From positions 1-38,009 of the forward strand of contig CAKUOS010000017.1 of the NCBI GenBank assembly GCA_934670025.1: a DNA stretch of 38,009 nt, given 5' to 3'. The DNA comes from an uncultured Oscillospiraceae bacterium. Lineage in GTDB: Bacteria > Bacillota > Clostridia > Oscillospirales > Oscillospiraceae. Of the stretch, positions 7,238-17,740 are shown piece by piece (position 1 is the stretch's first letter; each line of letters starts with the position of its first letter). The notes under the pieces are model-generated. The model had not been told where the DNA came from and ran no database searches. It saw nothing but the letters and a program-made list of their open reading frames with translations. The position numbers and the translations under genes were made by a program.

Positions 7238-9156
7238 AAATGAAAAAATTGCGGCTGTATGGAGCCGCAACGGAACAGGCGCAGCTCATCCGCCAGCTGC
7301 AGCTGTTCGGCAGCGTCGAGATCGGCGAACCCGAGCAGCTGACGGACGCGGCCGGCACGCCGGTGTTCCGGGCCGCAGACGGCGGCAGCGCGGACGCGCT
7401 GCACAAGACGTCCGCACAGTTATCCGCAGCGCTCGAAGCGCTGAAGCCCTACGAGGCAAAAACCGGTTTCCTGACCCCGCGGCCGGAAAAAACGCTGGGA
7501 GAGCTCTTTGACGACGGCGCCTACGACGCCGCGCTGGCCTCGGCCGGCAAGGTGATCAAGACGCTCGACGCACGCAGCCGCAACCAGGCGGAAAAAAGCC
7601 GCCTGATCGCCGCAAAGGAGAGCTTCCTGCCCTGGACGACGCTGGAGCTTCCGCTGCAAACCACCGAAACGCGGCACGCGGTCATCCTGACCGGCACCGT
7701 TTCGGCGCAGCTGGACTTCGACACGCTCGCCGCAAAGGTCTATGAGGCCGCCGACGAGGTGCAGCTGGAAAAGATCAGCGCCGACACACAGAGCCTGTAT
7801 CTGCTCGTCATCGTACATAAGCAGGCGCTCACGGCTGTCTCGGCCGTTCTGCGCGAGGCCGGCTTCACCCGCACCTCGTTCGAGGGCGTCACGGGCACGG
7901 CTGCGGAAAATGTGCGTCTGACCGACGAGAAGATCGCCGTGTGCGACCACGCCGACGAGCAGATCGTCAGGGAGCTCGCCGCGCTCGGCGGCGAAAAGGA
8001 CGCGCTCCAGCTGGCCTATGACCGCTGCACGCAGGAGATCGCCAAGGCGGAGGCGGCCGACCGGCTGTCTCACTCCGAGCGGACCTTCTGCCTCGACGGC
8101 TGGGTCCCGGCCGAGGACGTCGGCAGGCTCGAACAGCTCCTGAGCGGCTTCTGCTGCGCGTGGGAGCTGCGCGACCCCGAGCCGGATGAGTACCCCGACG
8201 TACCCATCAAGCTCAAAAACAACAAGATCACCAAGCCCCTTATGATGGTCACGGAGATGTATTCGCTTCCCGCCTACGACGGCGTGGACCCGAACCCCCT
8301 CATGGCGCCGTTCTTCATTCTGTTCTACGGCATCATGATGGCCGACATGGGCTACGGCCTTCTGATGATGCTCGCGGGCCTTCTGGTTCTGAAGAAAAAG
8401 AAGCCGACCGGTACCAGCTCGTACCTCTTCGGCCTCATGTTCTCCTGCGGCATCAGCACGTTCATCATGGGCGCGCTGACCGGCGGCTTCTTCGGCGACT
8501 TCCTGCCGCAGATCGTCGGCATCATCAACCCCGATACCACCTTCAAGGCGCTTCCCGCCCTGTTTACGCCGCTCGACGATACGCTCATGATCCTCGTCGG
8601 CGCGATGGCGCTGGGCTTCGTCCAGATCGTGACCGGCATGGCCGTCAGCTTTGTCGAGAAGATCAAAAAGGGCGACGTGCTCGATGCCATCTGGGAAGAG
8701 GGCACCTGGTGGGTCGTGTTCGCGGGCCTTGCGCTCATGGTGCTCGGCGTGACGAACATCGTCCTGTACGTGGGCCTTGCGATGATCGTGGTCGGCTCCG
8801 GCTGGAACGCCAAGGGCTTCGGCAAGCTGACGGCGATCTTCGGCTCGGTCTACAACCATGTGACGGGCTACTTCGGCGATATCCTTTCGTATTCCCGTCT
8901 GATGACGCTGATGCTGGCGGGCTCCGTCATTGCATCCGTCTTCAACACACTCGGCGCGATCCCGGGGAACGTCATCTTCTTCCTCATCGTGTCGATGCTG
9001 GGCAACGCGCTGAACTTTGCGCTGAACCTGCTCGGCTGCTATGTCCACGATCTGCGCCTGCAGTGTCTGGAATACTTCGGTAAGTTCTATCAGGACGGCG
9101 GAAGGCCGTTCACGCCCCTTGCAATCAATACAAAATATGTCGATATTCAATCTTAA
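7225..9156 (+). CDS. ntpI: V-type ATPase subunit I (a-type stator, ion half-channels)
   Basis: A 643-aa subunit I. Residues 1 to about 330 form the cytoplasmic, partly coiled-coil arm that binds the peripheral stalks. The C-terminal half is a membrane domain beginning near MAPFFILFYGIMMADMGYG, with seven to eight helices. The essential channel arginine is visible in SYSRLMTLMLAG (R558). The protein forms the ion path with the K ring. Start at 7225 (MAIVKMKKLRLYG) overlaps the previous gene by 13 nt and matches the family's usual N-terminus. Length is normal for bacterial subunit I. Confidence 0.95.
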   Translation: MAIVKMKKLRLYGAATEQAQLIRQLQLFGSVEIGEPEQLTDAAGTPVFRAADGGSADALHKTSAQLSAALEALKPYEAKTGFLTPRPEKTLGELFDDGAYDAALASAGKVIKTLDARSRNQAEKSRLIAAKESFLPWTTLELPLQTTETRHAVILTGTVSAQLDFDTLAAKVYEAADEVQLEKISADTQSLYLLVIVHKQALTAVSAVLREAGFTRTSFEGVTGTAAENVRLTDEKIAVCDHADEQIVRELAALGGEKDALQLAYDRCTQEIAKAEAADRLSHSERTFCLDGWVPAEDVGRLEQLLSGFCCAWELRDPEPDEYPDVPIKLKNNKITKPLMMVTEMYSLPAYDGVDPNPLMAPFFILFYGIMMADMGYGLLMMLAGLLVLKKKKPTGTSSYLFGLMFSCGISTFIMGALTGGFFGDFLPQIVGIINPDTTFKALPALFTPLDDTLMILVGAMALGFVQIVTGMAVSFVEKIKKGDVLDAIWEEGTWWVVFAGLALMVLGVTNIVLYVGLAMIVVGSGWNAKGFGKLTAIFGSVYNHVTGYFGDILSYSRLMTLMLAGSVIASVFNTLGAIPGNVIFFLIVSMLGNALNFALNLLGCYVHDLRLQCLEYFGKFYQDGGRPFTPLAINTKYVDIQS

Positions 9157-9663
<507 letters not shown>

Positions 9664-9687
9664 TCCCCTGCATAAGAGGGTGAAGCT

Positions 9688-10287
9688 ATGAACGGAATTG
9701 ACAAGATCTCCGCTCGGATCCTCTCGGACGCACAGGCCGAGGCCGGCGCCATCCGCGCGCAGGCCGAGGAAAAAGCTGCCGCGATCGCAGCGGAGTATGA
9801 CAAAAAGGTGAGCGCCGCCCGCGAAAAGACGGCGCTCGAGGCGGAAAACGAAGCGCAGAAGCAGCTTGAGCGCGCGCAGGGCGCGGTCCGTATGGCCACG
9901 CGCCGGCAGGTGCTCGAGCAGAAGCAGGCGCTCGTCGACGAGACGTTCCGCGCTGCGGAGCAGACGCTCTGTTCTCTGCCTGAAAACGAGTATACCGCGC
10001 TTTGCGCGCATCTGGCGAGCGACGCGAGCGTCACCGGCACGGAGCAGCTCATCTTCTCCGAGGCCGACCGCGCCCGCGTTGGCGAGGCGGCGTGCAAACT
10101 TGCAAACGAGCTTCTTCAGAAGGCCGGCAAGCAGGCTTCGCTGACGCTCTCGGATGAAACGCGGCCGCTGCGCGGCGGCGTGGTGCTCAAGGATGGACTG
10201 ATCGAGACGAACTGCTCGCTGGGCGTTCTGGTCGACGGTCTTCGTCCCGAGCTGTCCGGCAAGGTTGCGGCCTGCCTGTTTGGCTGA
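9688..10287 (+). CDS. ntpE: V-type ATPase subunit E (peripheral stalk)
   Basis: A 199-aa subunit E. Residues 1-95 form a long helix rich in Ala, Glu, Gln and Lys (ILSDAQAEAGAIRAQAEEKA) and the rest a mixed globular domain ending RPELSGKVAACLFG, like the usual VR.EI...LFG end of the family. With the G/H-type subunit it makes the peripheral stalk that holds the A3B3 head against rotation. The ATG follows GAGGGTGAAGCT. The 25-nt gap to subunit K and 17-nt gap to subunit C place it inside the operon. Confidence 0.93.
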   Translation: MNGIDKISARILSDAQAEAGAIRAQAEEKAAAIAAEYDKKVSAAREKTALEAENEAQKQLERAQGAVRMATRRQVLEQKQALVDETFRAAEQTLCSLPENEYTALCAHLASDASVTGTEQLIFSEADRARVGEAACKLANELLQKAGKQASLTLSDETRPLRGGVVLKDGLIETNCSLGVLVDGLRPELSGKVAACLFG

Positions 10288-10304
10288 GAAGCCGGGAGGC
10301 CGAT

Positions 10305-11309
10305 GTGACGGAAAATAAGAAAAAAATCAAACCGTGCAAAGACACCGATTATCTGTTCATCTCGGCGCTGCTGCGCGCGCGGGAGCCGATGCTCCTCACG
10401 CATGAAAAGGTCGAGCGGATGCTGACGTCCTCCGTGCAGGAGGCCGCCCGCCAGCTCGAGAGCTGCGGCTATGCGGATATCCTCTCCGTCGGACTCGACG
10501 AAGCGCTTTCCGCACGGCGCACGGCCGTCTTCGACGAGCTGGAAAAGCTCGCGCCGAACGACGGGATCGTCTCGCTGTTCCGTATGCGCTACGATTACCA
10601 CAACGCCAAGACCATCGTCAAGGCGGAGGCGACCGGCGCGTCCGCGGCAGGTATCCTCTCGGACGCGGGCCGCGTTTCGGCGCAGGCGCTGAAAAATGCG
10701 TATGAGACGGGCGAGGCCGGGGCTGTTCCGCAGGCGCTGCTGGACGCGATGGCGTCCGCGCGCGACGCGCTTGCGCGCACGTCCGACCCGCAGCTGGCCG
10801 ATCTCATCCTCGACCGCGCGTATTTTGCCGAATACGGCGATGCGGCGGAGCGGGTCGGGAGCGGATTCCTCATGGGCTACGCCGAATTGCAGGCCGACAG
10901 CGCCAATCTGCGCGCCGCGGTCCGCGCGCGGCGTATGAACAAGGGCGCGGAGTTCCTGCGCGATGTCCTCGTTCCCGGCGGCAGCGTCGCGGCGGAGGAT
11001 ATCTGCGAGGCCGTCCGTCAGGACGAGCCGTTTGCGCCGCTGTTCGCGCAGAGTATGCTCTACCCGGCCGCGCTTTCGGGCGATGAATCCGCCTCCGGTT
11101 CGCTCACGCGCTTTGAGCGCCTGTGCGACGATACGCTTACCGCGTATTACGCCCGCGCCAAGTCGGCCGTTTTCGGCGAGCAGGTCGTCATCGCGTATCT
11201 CTGCGCGCTGGAAAGCGAGATCTCGGTCGCCCGCATGGTCATCAACGGCCTGCAGATCGGGCTGCCGGCCGACACCATCCGCGCACGGCTGCGCGAGCTG
11301 TATTTCTGA
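10305..11309 (+). CDS. ntpC: V-type ATPase subunit C (d-type, rotor-ring adaptor)
   Basis: A 334-aa subunit C (AC39/d family), the funnel-shaped protein that links the central stalk to the K ring. Family traits are the all-helical composition, LFRMRYDYHNAKTIVKA early, the repeat-like helical bundles, and the ending ARMVINGLQIGLPADTIRARL. It has no membrane helix. The start is GTG at 10305, set by GGGAGG at 10294-10299; the ATG at 10303 is out of frame and stops at once. Length is normal. Confidence 0.93.
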   Translation: MTENKKKIKPCKDTDYLFISALLRAREPMLLTHEKVERMLTSSVQEAARQLESCGYADILSVGLDEALSARRTAVFDELEKLAPNDGIVSLFRMRYDYHNAKTIVKAEATGASAAGILSDAGRVSAQALKNAYETGEAGAVPQALLDAMASARDALARTSDPQLADLILDRAYFAEYGDAAERVGSGFLMGYAELQADSANLRAAVRARRMNKGAEFLRDVLVPGGSVAAEDICEAVRQDEPFAPLFAQSMLYPAALSGDESASGSLTRFERLCDDTLTAYYARAKSAVFGEQVVIAYLCALESEISVARMVINGLQIGLPADTIRARLRELYF

Positions 11310-11322
11310 GCGAGGTGTCCGA

Positions 11323-11634
11323 ATGTATAAGATCGCAGTATTGGGCGAACGCGAGAGCGTCATGGGCTTTGCGGCTCTGGGCCTGAGCGTGTTCCCCGTG
11401 GAAAATGCCGACGAGGCGGCGGAGACCTTCCGCCATATCACGAAGGAGTCTGAATACGCCATCATTTACGTGACGGAGACATACGCGGCCGCGCTGGAGC
11501 AGCAGATCGCAAAATTTGCAGCCAGCGTGACCCCGGCGGTCATCCTGATCCCCGGCGCGGGCGGCAGTCTCGGCCTTGGCATGAGCGCGCTCAACTCCGC
11601 AGTGGAACGAGCCGTAGGCTCGAACATCCTTTAA
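11323..11634 (+). CDS. ntpG: V-type ATPase subunit F (central stalk; E. hirae NtpG)
   Basis: A 103-aa subunit F, a small alpha/beta protein. The N-terminal segment YKIAVLGERESVMGFAALG matches the family's strand-loop-helix, followed by YAIIYVTE and the C-terminal helix. It binds subunit D in the central rotor shaft and, in related enzymes, affects ATPase activity. In the E. hirae naming this position in the operon is ntpG. ATG at 11323 is preceded by GAGGTG. It lies 13 nt after subunit C and 21 nt before subunit A. Confidence 0.93.
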   Translation: MYKIAVLGERESVMGFAALGLSVFPVENADEAAETFRHITKESEYAIIYVTETYAAALEQQIAKFAASVTPAVILIPGAGGSLGLGMSALNSAVERAVGSNIL

Positions 11635-11655
11635 ATTAGGAAAGGATCCGATGAA

Positions 11656-13422
11656 ATGTCAGGTAGAATTGTAAAGGTATCCGGTCCGCTTGTCGTTGCC
11701 GAAGGGATGGAAGAGGCCAACATGGCCGACGTCGTCCGCGTCGGTAAACAGCAGCTGATCGGCGAGATCCTGAATATGACGGGCGGCTCGGCCTCGATTC
11801 AGGTCTATGAGGAAACGAGCGGCCTTGGCCCGGGCGCCGAGGTCACAACGACCGGTATGCCCCTGTCCGTCGAACTTGGACCGGGTATGCTGGAAAACAT
11901 CTACGACGGTATCCAGCGTCCTCTGACTGAGATCCGCAAGGTCTGCGGCGAGACGATCTCCCGCGGCGTGCAGGTCCCGGCGCTGAACCGCGAAAAGAAG
12001 TGGGCCTTCACGCCCACCGTCAAACCCGGCGACAAGGTCATCGGCGGCGACGTCATCGGCACCGTCCAGGAGACGAGCGCCGTTCTGCACAAGATCATGG
12101 TCCCGCCGCAGTTCAGCGGCGCGATCAAGGACATCAAGGCCGGCGAGTTCACCGTCGAGGAGACGGTCTGCGTGCTGGAAACGGCAAAGGGCGACGAAAA
12201 CCTCACCCTGATGCAGAAATGGCCCGTCCGCGTTGCCCGTCCGTATGATAAGAAGTTCACCCCGTCCGCGCCTCTGCTGACCGGCCAGCGTATCATCGAT
12301 ACGCTCTTCCCGCTGGCCAAGGGCGGCACGGCCGCCGTTCCCGGACCGTTCGGCTCGGGCAAAACCGTCGTGCAGCACCAGCTGGCCAAGTGGTCCGACG
12401 TCGACATCGTCGTCTACATCGGCTGCGGCGAGCGCGGCAACGAGATGACCGACGTTCTGATGGAGTTCCCGGAGCTGCATGACCCCAACACCGGCGAACC
12501 TCTGATGAAGCGGACCGTCCTCATCGCCAACACCTCCGATATGCCGGTCGCGGCGCGCGAAGCGTCCATCTACACCGGCATCACCATCGCCGAATATTTC
12601 CGCGACATGGGCTATGACGTCGCCGTCATCGCCGACTCCACGTCCCGCTGGGCCGAGGCGCTGCGCGAAATGTCCGGCCGACTCGAAGAAATGCCCGGCG
12701 AAGAAGGCTACCCCGCGTACCTCGCTTCGCGTCTGGCGCAGTTCTATGAACGCGCGGGCTGTGTCGAGTGCCTCGGCGAAGACGAGCGCCGCGGCTCGCT
12801 GACCGCCATCGGCGCCGTTTCCCCTCCGGGCGGCGATATTTCCGAGCCTGTCTCGCAGGCGACCATGCGTATCGTCAAGGTCTTCTGGGGCCTCGATGCT
12901 TCGCTGGCCTACGCGCGTCACTTCCCGGCCATCAACTGGCTGACCAGTTACTCGCTGTACCTCGATACGCTCAAGGACTGGTGCGACGAAAACCTCGGCC
13001 GCAGCTTCATGCTCAACCGCGGCCGCGCCATGGCCCTTCTCCAGAAGGAAGCCGAATTGCAGGAGATCGTCAAGCTCGTCGGTCAGGACGCGCTGTCCCC
13101 GGCCGATAACCTGACGCTCGAATCCGCCAAGATGATCCGCGAGGACTTCCTCCAGCAGAACGCCTTCCTTGAAAACGACCAGTATTCCTCGTTCGACCGT
13201 CAGGCGCGTCTGCTCGACATGATCCTGCGCTACAAGGATCTGTGCGACGCCGCCATCGAGCGCGGCGCGGACATCTGGAAGCTCTACGCCATCCCGGCGC
13301 GCGCCGCCATCGGCCGCGCGAAGACCGTCGCCGCCGAGAGCTATAAGGACGCTTACGCGAAGATCGTCGCCGACATGGAGCAGCAGATCGAAGAAGTCGC
13401 AAAGGAGGCTGAGGCAGAATGA
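11656..13422 (+). CDS. ntpA: V-type ATPase catalytic subunit A
   Basis: A 588-aa catalytic subunit. An N-terminal beta-barrel ([16 protein letters not shown]) is followed by the A-type insertion domain at about residues 110-190, the Walker A GPFGSGKT at 230-237, the catalytic-glutamate region [13 protein letters not shown], Walker [19 protein letters not shown], and a helical C-terminal domain. Three copies alternate with subunit B in the head. The gene ends ATGA-overlapped with ntpB (13419-13422). The full length and intact motifs show a functional enzyme. Confidence 0.98.
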   Translation: MSGRIVKVSGPLVVAEGMEEANMADVVRVGKQQLIGEILNMTGGSASIQVYEETSGLGPGAEVTTTGMPLSVELGPGMLENIYDGIQRPLTEIRKVCGETISRGVQVPALNREKKWAFTPTVKPGDKVIGGDVIGTVQETSAVLHKIMVPPQFSGAIKDIKAGEFTVEETVCVLETAKGDENLTLMQKWPVRVARPYDKKFTPSAPLLTGQRIIDTLFPLAKGGTAAVPGPFGSGKTVVQHQLAKWSDVDIVVYIGCGERGNEMTDVLMEFPELHDPNTGEPLMKRTVLIANTSDMPVAAREASIYTGITIAEYFRDMGYDVAVIADSTSRWAEALREMSGRLEEMPGEEGYPAYLASRLAQFYERAGCVECLGEDERRGSLTAIGAVSPPGGDISEPVSQATMRIVKVFWGLDASLAYARHFPAINWLTSYSLYLDTLKDWCDENLGRSFMLNRGRAMALLQKEAELQEIVKLVGQDALSPADNLTLESAKMIREDFLQQNAFLENDQYSSFDRQARLLDMILRYKDLCDAAIERGADIWKLYAIPARAAIGRAKTVAAESYKDAYAKIVADMEQQIEEVAKEAEAE

Positions 13423-14801
13423 TTCGGGAATATCGTACCATCCGAGAGGTCTCGGGGCCTCTGATGATCGTCAAAAACGTCGAGGGCGTCACCTTCGACG
13501 AGCTGGCTGAGCTTGAACTGCCCAACGGCGAAGTCCGTCACTGCAAGGTTCTGGAGTGCAACGGCGATACCGCCGTCGTCCAGCTGTTCGAAAACTCCGC
13601 CGGCATCAACCTCAAGGACAGCAAGATCCGCTTCCTTGGGCATCCGCTGGAGCTGGCCGTGTCCGACGATATGCTCGGCCGCGTCTTCAACGGCATGGGC
13701 CGCCCGATGGACGGCGGTCCCGAGGTTCTGGCCAGCGCCATGAAGGATATCAACGGCCTTCCCATGAACCCCGCCGCGCGTGACTACCCCAACGAATTTA
13801 TCCAGACCGGCATCTCCACGATCGACGGCCTGAACACCCTCGTCCGCGGCCAGAAGCTGCCGATCTTCTCCGGTTCCGGTCTGCCGCACGCACAGCTTGC
13901 GGCCCAGATCGCCCGCCAGGCAAAGGTTCTGGGCGGCGACGCCGGCAACTTCGCCGTCGTCTTCGCGGCCATCGGCATCACGTTTGAGGAATCCGAGTTC
14001 TTCATTCAGGAATTCCGCCGCACCGGCGCCATCGACCGTACCGTCGTCTTCTCCAACCTCGCCAACGACCCCGCGGTCGAGCGTATCGCTACGCCGCGTA
14101 TGGCCCTGACCGCCGCGGAATACCTCGCGTTCGAGCGCGGTATGCACGTGCTGGTCATCATGACCGACATCACGAACTACGCCGAAGCGCTGCGTGAAGT
14201 CTCCGCCGCCCGTAAGGAAGTGCCCGGCCGCCGCGGCTACCCCGGCTACCTCTACACCGACCTTGCGACGCTGTACGAACGCGCCGGCCGCCGCGTGGGC
14301 AAGGATGGCTCCATCACCCTGATCCCCATCCTGACCATGCCGGAAGACGACAAGACCCATCCGATCCCCGACCTGACCGGTTACATCACCGAGGGCCAGA
14401 TCATCCTCAGCCGCGACCTGTACCGCAAGGGCGTCTTCCCGCCGGTCGACGTTCTGCCGAGTCTGTCCCGTCTGAAGGATAAGGGCATCGGCCCCGGCAA
14501 GACCCGTGAGGACCATGCCGGCACCATGAACCAGCTCTTTGCCGCGTATTCTGCCGGTAAGGACGCCAAGGAGCTTGCAACCATCCTTGGCGAGAGCGCC
14601 CTTTCCCCGACCGACCGTCTGTATGCGAAGTTCGCCGAGGAATTCGAGAACCGCTACGTCAGCCAGGGCTACGAGGAAAACCGCTCCATCGAAGAGACGC
14701 TGAACATCGGCTGGGAGCTGTTGTCCATCCTGCCCGAGACGGAGCTCAAGCGTATCAAGCCCGAGTTCATCGAAAAGTACCTGCCCAAAAAGCAGGCGTA
14801 A
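13419..14801 (+). CDS. ntpB: V-type ATPase regulatory subunit B
   Basis: A 460-aa non-catalytic subunit B. The P-loop position holds [16 protein letters not shown] instead of a GKT Walker A, as usual in this family. Other marks are the opening [16 protein letters not shown], the [19 protein letters not shown] [24 protein letters not shown], and the C-terminal helical domain ending in IEKYLPKK. It alternates with subunit A in the hexamer and contributes to the nucleotide site at the interface. Translation is coupled to ntpA by the ATGA overlap. Confidence 0.98.
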   Translation: MIREYRTIREVSGPLMIVKNVEGVTFDELAELELPNGEVRHCKVLECNGDTAVVQLFENSAGINLKDSKIRFLGHPLELAVSDDMLGRVFNGMGRPMDGGPEVLASAMKDINGLPMNPAARDYPNEFIQTGISTIDGLNTLVRGQKLPIFSGSGLPHAQLAAQIARQAKVLGGDAGNFAVVFAAIGITFEESEFFIQEFRRTGAIDRTVVFSNLANDPAVERIATPRMALTAAEYLAFERGMHVLVIMTDITNYAEALREVSAARKEVPGRRGYPGYLYTDLATLYERAGRRVGKDGSITLIPILTMPEDDKTHPIPDLTGYITEGQIILSRDLYRKGVFPPVDVLPSLSRLKDKGIGPGKTREDHAGTMNQLFAAYSAGKDAKELATILGESALSPTDRLYAKFAEEFENRYVSQGYEENRSIEETLNIGWELLSILPETELKRIKPEFIEKYLPKKQA

Positions 14802-14813
14802 GGCGGTGCGCCT

Positions 14814-15467
14814 ATGGCTAGCAAAACGATCAACCCGACCCGGATGGAGCTCACAAGGCTCAAGGGCCGGCTGCGCACGGCCGTGCGCGGCCATCGGTTA
14901 CTCAAGGATAAGCGTGACGAGCTCATGCGCCAGTTCTTCCTGATCGTGCGGGAAAACAAAGAGCTGCGCGCCAAGGTAGAGGCCGGTATCGAAGAGGCCA
15001 ACCGTGCGATGACCGTCGCGTCGAGCGTCATGTCGCCCGAAATGCTGCAACAGGCACTTCTGTACCCGAAGCAGTCGGCGACGCTCGACATGACCTTCAA
15101 AAACATCATGTCGGTCTCCGTTCCCGTCTACGACTTCCATACGAAGAACGAAGACGCCGCCTCCATCTACCCCTACGGCTTCGCGCAGACCTCCGGTGAA
15201 CTCGACGACGCGCTCTCCGCGCTCGCCTCCGTGTTCCAGGATATGCTCGCGCTCGCGCAGTCGGAAAAGAAGACGCAGCTGTTGGCCTCCGAGATCGAAA
15301 AGACCCGCCGCCGCGTCAACGCGCTCGAATACGTCATGATCCCCGAGATGCAGACGAATATCAAGTATATTTCCATGAAGCTCGAGGAAAACGACCGTGC
15401 GACCAAGGTTCGCCTCATGAAGGTCAAGGACATGGTCCTCAAAGACGCGCACGACTTCCACGATTAA
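14814..15467 (+). CDS. ntpD: V-type ATPase subunit D (central shaft)
   Basis: A 217-aa subunit D. The N-terminal NPTRMELTRLKGRLRTAVRGHRLLKDKRDEL is a family hallmark, and the N- and C-terminal long helices form the antiparallel coiled coil that rotates inside the A3B3 head. The C-terminal RRRVNALEYVMIPEM segment is also highly conserved. It binds subunit F. This is the last gene of the operon; a strong terminator begins 7 nt after the stop. The operon lacks the H and J genes that follow D in E. hirae. Confidence 0.96.
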   Translation: MASKTINPTRMELTRLKGRLRTAVRGHRLLKDKRDELMRQFFLIVRENKELRAKVEAGIEEANRAMTVASSVMSPEMLQQALLYPKQSATLDMTFKNIMSVSVPVYDFHTKNEDAASIYPYGFAQTSGELDDALSALASVFQDMLALAQSEKKTQLLASEIEKTRRRVNALEYVMIPEMQTNIKYISMKLEENDRATKVRLMKVKDMVLKDAHDFHD

Positions 15468-15474
15468 CAAAGAC

Positions 15475-15508
15475 CGCCCCGCCGAAGAACTTCGGCGGGG
15501 CGATTTTT
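15475..15508 (+). terminator. Rho-independent terminator of the V-ATPase operon
   Basis: Perfect 13-bp stem CGCCCCGCCGAAG/CTTCGGCGGGGCG with an AA loop, followed by ATTTTTG. The U-run lies only on the rightward side. Confidence 0.92.
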
Positions 15509-15554
15509 GCGCCTCCGCGCCGCCCGCAAAGCGTTCGCATCTGCAAAAAGGCGC

Positions 15555-15592
15555 AAAAGCGATCCCCCGGTCCGTTTCCGGACCGGGGGATC
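15555..15592 (-). terminator. Rho-independent terminator of the nucleoside ABC operon
   Basis: Perfect 14-bp stem GATCCCCCGGTCCG/CGGACCGGGGGATC (15561-15592) with loop TTTC. Leftward it is followed by GCTTTTGC. It lies 10 nt after the stop of the last permease gene and back to back with the V-ATPase terminator. Confidence 0.85.
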
Positions 15593-15602
15593 ACTTTGCC
15601 GT

Positions 15603-16634
15603 TTACCGTTCTTCGCGGAAGTAGGGGATGCCCAGCGACTGCGGGGGCTGATCCTCTTTCTTCTTGCGCATCGAGACCATCAGCAGCACGATGATCGTGA
15701 CCACATACGGGAGCATCTTGAACAGCTCCAGCGTGCTGCGGGACAGACCCGGGATGTAGTTGTACGCCCAGTAGAGGACGCCGAACAGATACGAGCCCCA
15801 GATCGCACGCAGCGATTTCCACGTGGCGAAGATGACCAGCGCGACGGCCAGCCAGCCGAGCGCCTCGATCGTGCCCTGGTTTTCCCACGTACCCTTGATG
15901 TAGTTCATGACGTAGTACGTGCCGCCAAGACCCGAGATGCCTGCGCCGATGCACGTGGCGAGGTATTTGTACTTCGTGACGTTGATGCCGGCTGCGTCCG
16001 CCGTGGCGGTGTTTTCGCCGATGGCGCGCAGGCTCAGACCCGTGCGGGTCTTCGACAGGAAGTACCAGATGGCGATGGCCAGCACCAGCGCGACGTAGGT
16101 GAGGAAGCCGTAGGAGAACAGCAGCGTGCCCAGACGGAGCTTTCCCGTGAAGCCGTCGACCGCGTTGACCAGCGAATAGGAGTACGCACGGAACGTCTGC
16201 GACGTGACCGCGACGGAGACCTGGCCGACGCCGCCGGCGAGCTTATTGAGACTGCCGCCGAAGAAGTTGCCCACGCCCGAGCCGAGGATCGTCAGCGTCA
16301 GACCCGTGACGTTCTGGTTCGTGCGGAGGGAAATGGTCAGGAAGCTGTAGATGAGGCCGCCGAGCGCCGAGGCCAGGAACGAGGCCGCAAGGCACATCAC
16401 GACGCACAGCGCCGGGCTCGGATCGATGCCCGCGTTCACGCAGTAGACGTTCTCATACATGAACGTCGCCACAAGACCCGCGATGCCGCCGAAGTACATG
16501 ATGCCCGGCACGCCGAGGTTCAGGTTGCCGGATTTCTCCGTGATGATCTCGCCGAGCGCGCCGAACATGATGACCGTGCCGAACACGATGGCGGAGTGCA
16601 GAAGGTCAGGGAATTTCAGCAAAAAATCTAACAT
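15603..16634 (-). CDS. nupQ: Nucleoside ABC importer permease (NupQ/YufQ-like)
   Basis: A 343-aa permease of the branched-chain amino acid/ribose/nucleoside type with eight to ten helices. Family marks are SAIVFGTVIMFGALGEIITEKSG near the start, GNLNLGVPGIMYFGG, and LRAIGENTATADAAGINV in the coupling loop. In Bacillus subtilis the related NupQ forms a guanosine importer with NupO, NupP and the lipoprotein NupN; purine nucleosides are therefore the expected substrates. It follows nupP by 13 nt and ends the transcript just before a terminator. Confidence 0.88.
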   Translation of the reverse strand: MLDFLLKFPDLLHSAIVFGTVIMFGALGEIITEKSGNLNLGVPGIMYFGGIAGLVATFMYENVYCVNAGIDPSPALCVVMCLAASFLASALGGLIYSFLTISLRTNQNVTGLTLTILGSGVGNFFGGSLNKLAGGVGQVSVAVTSQTFRAYSYSLVNAVDGFTGKLRLGTLLFSYGFLTYVALVLAIAIWYFLSKTRTGLSLRAIGENTATADAAGINVTKYKYLATCIGAGISGLGGTYYVMNYIKGTWENQGTIEALGWLAVALVIFATWKSLRAIWGSYLFGVLYWAYNYIPGLSRSTLELFKMLPYVVTIIVLLMVSMRKKKEDQPPQSLGIPYFREER

Positions 16635-16647
16635 ATTCAGCTCCTCC

Positions 16648-17733
16648 TTACTTGTGCTTTGCGCCGGTCTTGACCTGATAGTTGATGAAGAACTCGCTGC
16701 CGAGGATGAAGAACAGGATGACGCCCGAGATGATCTGCGAGACGTATTCGTTCAGACCGAAGTCGGAAGCGATCTGCACCGCGCCCTTGTCCAGGAACGC
16801 CAGCAGCGCCGAGATGAGGATCATCACGAACGGGTTCATCTTTGCCAGCCACGCGACGATGATGGCCGTGAAGCCGCGTCCGCCGGCCGTGGTGGTCGAG
16901 AGCGTGTGGCTGACGGCCGACACCGCCAGGAAGCCCGCGAAGCCGCACAGCGCACCGGACAGCGCCATCGTGCGCACGTAGATGCGCGGCACGCGGATAC
17001 CGGCGTAGCGCGCGGTGTTTTCGGAGTCGCCGACGACGGCGATCTCATAGCCGTGCTTCGTGTACTTGAGATAGAGGTAGACGAGCGTGGCGAGGATGAG
17101 CACGATGATGACCGTCCACATGAAATCCTTGTTATAGCCCTCGGAGAACATATTGCCGATCCAGCCGACGTACTTCACGTCGCCCTTGGAGTTGATAGTG
17201 CCGATGGAGTTCGATCCCGGCGGGTTTTCCCACTTGGACACGGCGAACGACGTCAGCTGGATGGCGATGTAGTTCATCATCAGCGTGAACAGCGTCTCGT
17301 TTGTGTTCCACTTGGCCTTGAAGAAGCCCGGAATGAGGCCCCAAATGCCGCCCGCGATGATGGCGCTGATGGCCATGCAGAGGAACAGCATCACGATGTT
17401 CATCTTGCCCGCGAAGTTGATCATCCAGAACGCCGTGGCGATGCCGCCGACGAGCATCTGGCCCTCTGCGCCGACGTTCCAGAATCGCATCTTGAACGCG
17501 GGTGCGAGGCCAATGGCGATGCAGGTGAGGATCATGCAGTCGCGGATCGTGAACCACATACGCTTCGACGTGCCGAACGCGCCGGATGCGAGCGAAACGT
17601 AGACCTTCAGCGGGTTCATCTTGACGATGGCATAAATGATGATGCCGTCGACGATGAGCGCGAGCAGAATGGCGATGGCGCGGATGGACCATGCCTTGCC
17701 GCGGGAAATTGTGTCTCGTTTGGAGATATGCAT
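16648..17733 (-). CDS. nupP: Nucleoside ABC importer permease (NupP/YufP-like)
   Basis: A 361-aa permease, partner of the downstream NupQ-like protein. The N-terminal helix is preceded by a short basic segment. The most telling motif is MRFWNVGAEGQMLVGGI; NTNETLFTLMMNYIAIQL and VVGDSENTARYAGIRV are further matches. About nine to ten helices are expected. It is 7 nt downstream of the ATPase gene. The heteromeric NupP/NupQ pair forms the membrane channel; the substrate is inferred from family and not from the sequence itself. Confidence 0.88.
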   Translation of the reverse strand: MHISKRDTISRGKAWSIRAIAILLALIVDGIIIYAIVKMNPLKVYVSLASGAFGTSKRMWFTIRDCMILTCIAIGLAPAFKMRFWNVGAEGQMLVGGIATAFWMINFAGKMNIVMLFLCMAISAIIAGGIWGLIPGFFKAKWNTNETLFTLMMNYIAIQLTSFAVSKWENPPGSNSIGTINSKGDVKYVGWIGNMFSEGYNKDFMWTVIIVLILATLVYLYLKYTKHGYEIAVVGDSENTARYAGIRVPRIYVRTMALSGALCGFAGFLAVSAVSHTLSTTTAGGRGFTAIIVAWLAKMNPFVMILISALLAFLDKGAVQIASDFGLNEYVSQIISGVILFFILGSEFFINYQVKTGAKHK

Positions 17734-17740
17734 ACTCTTT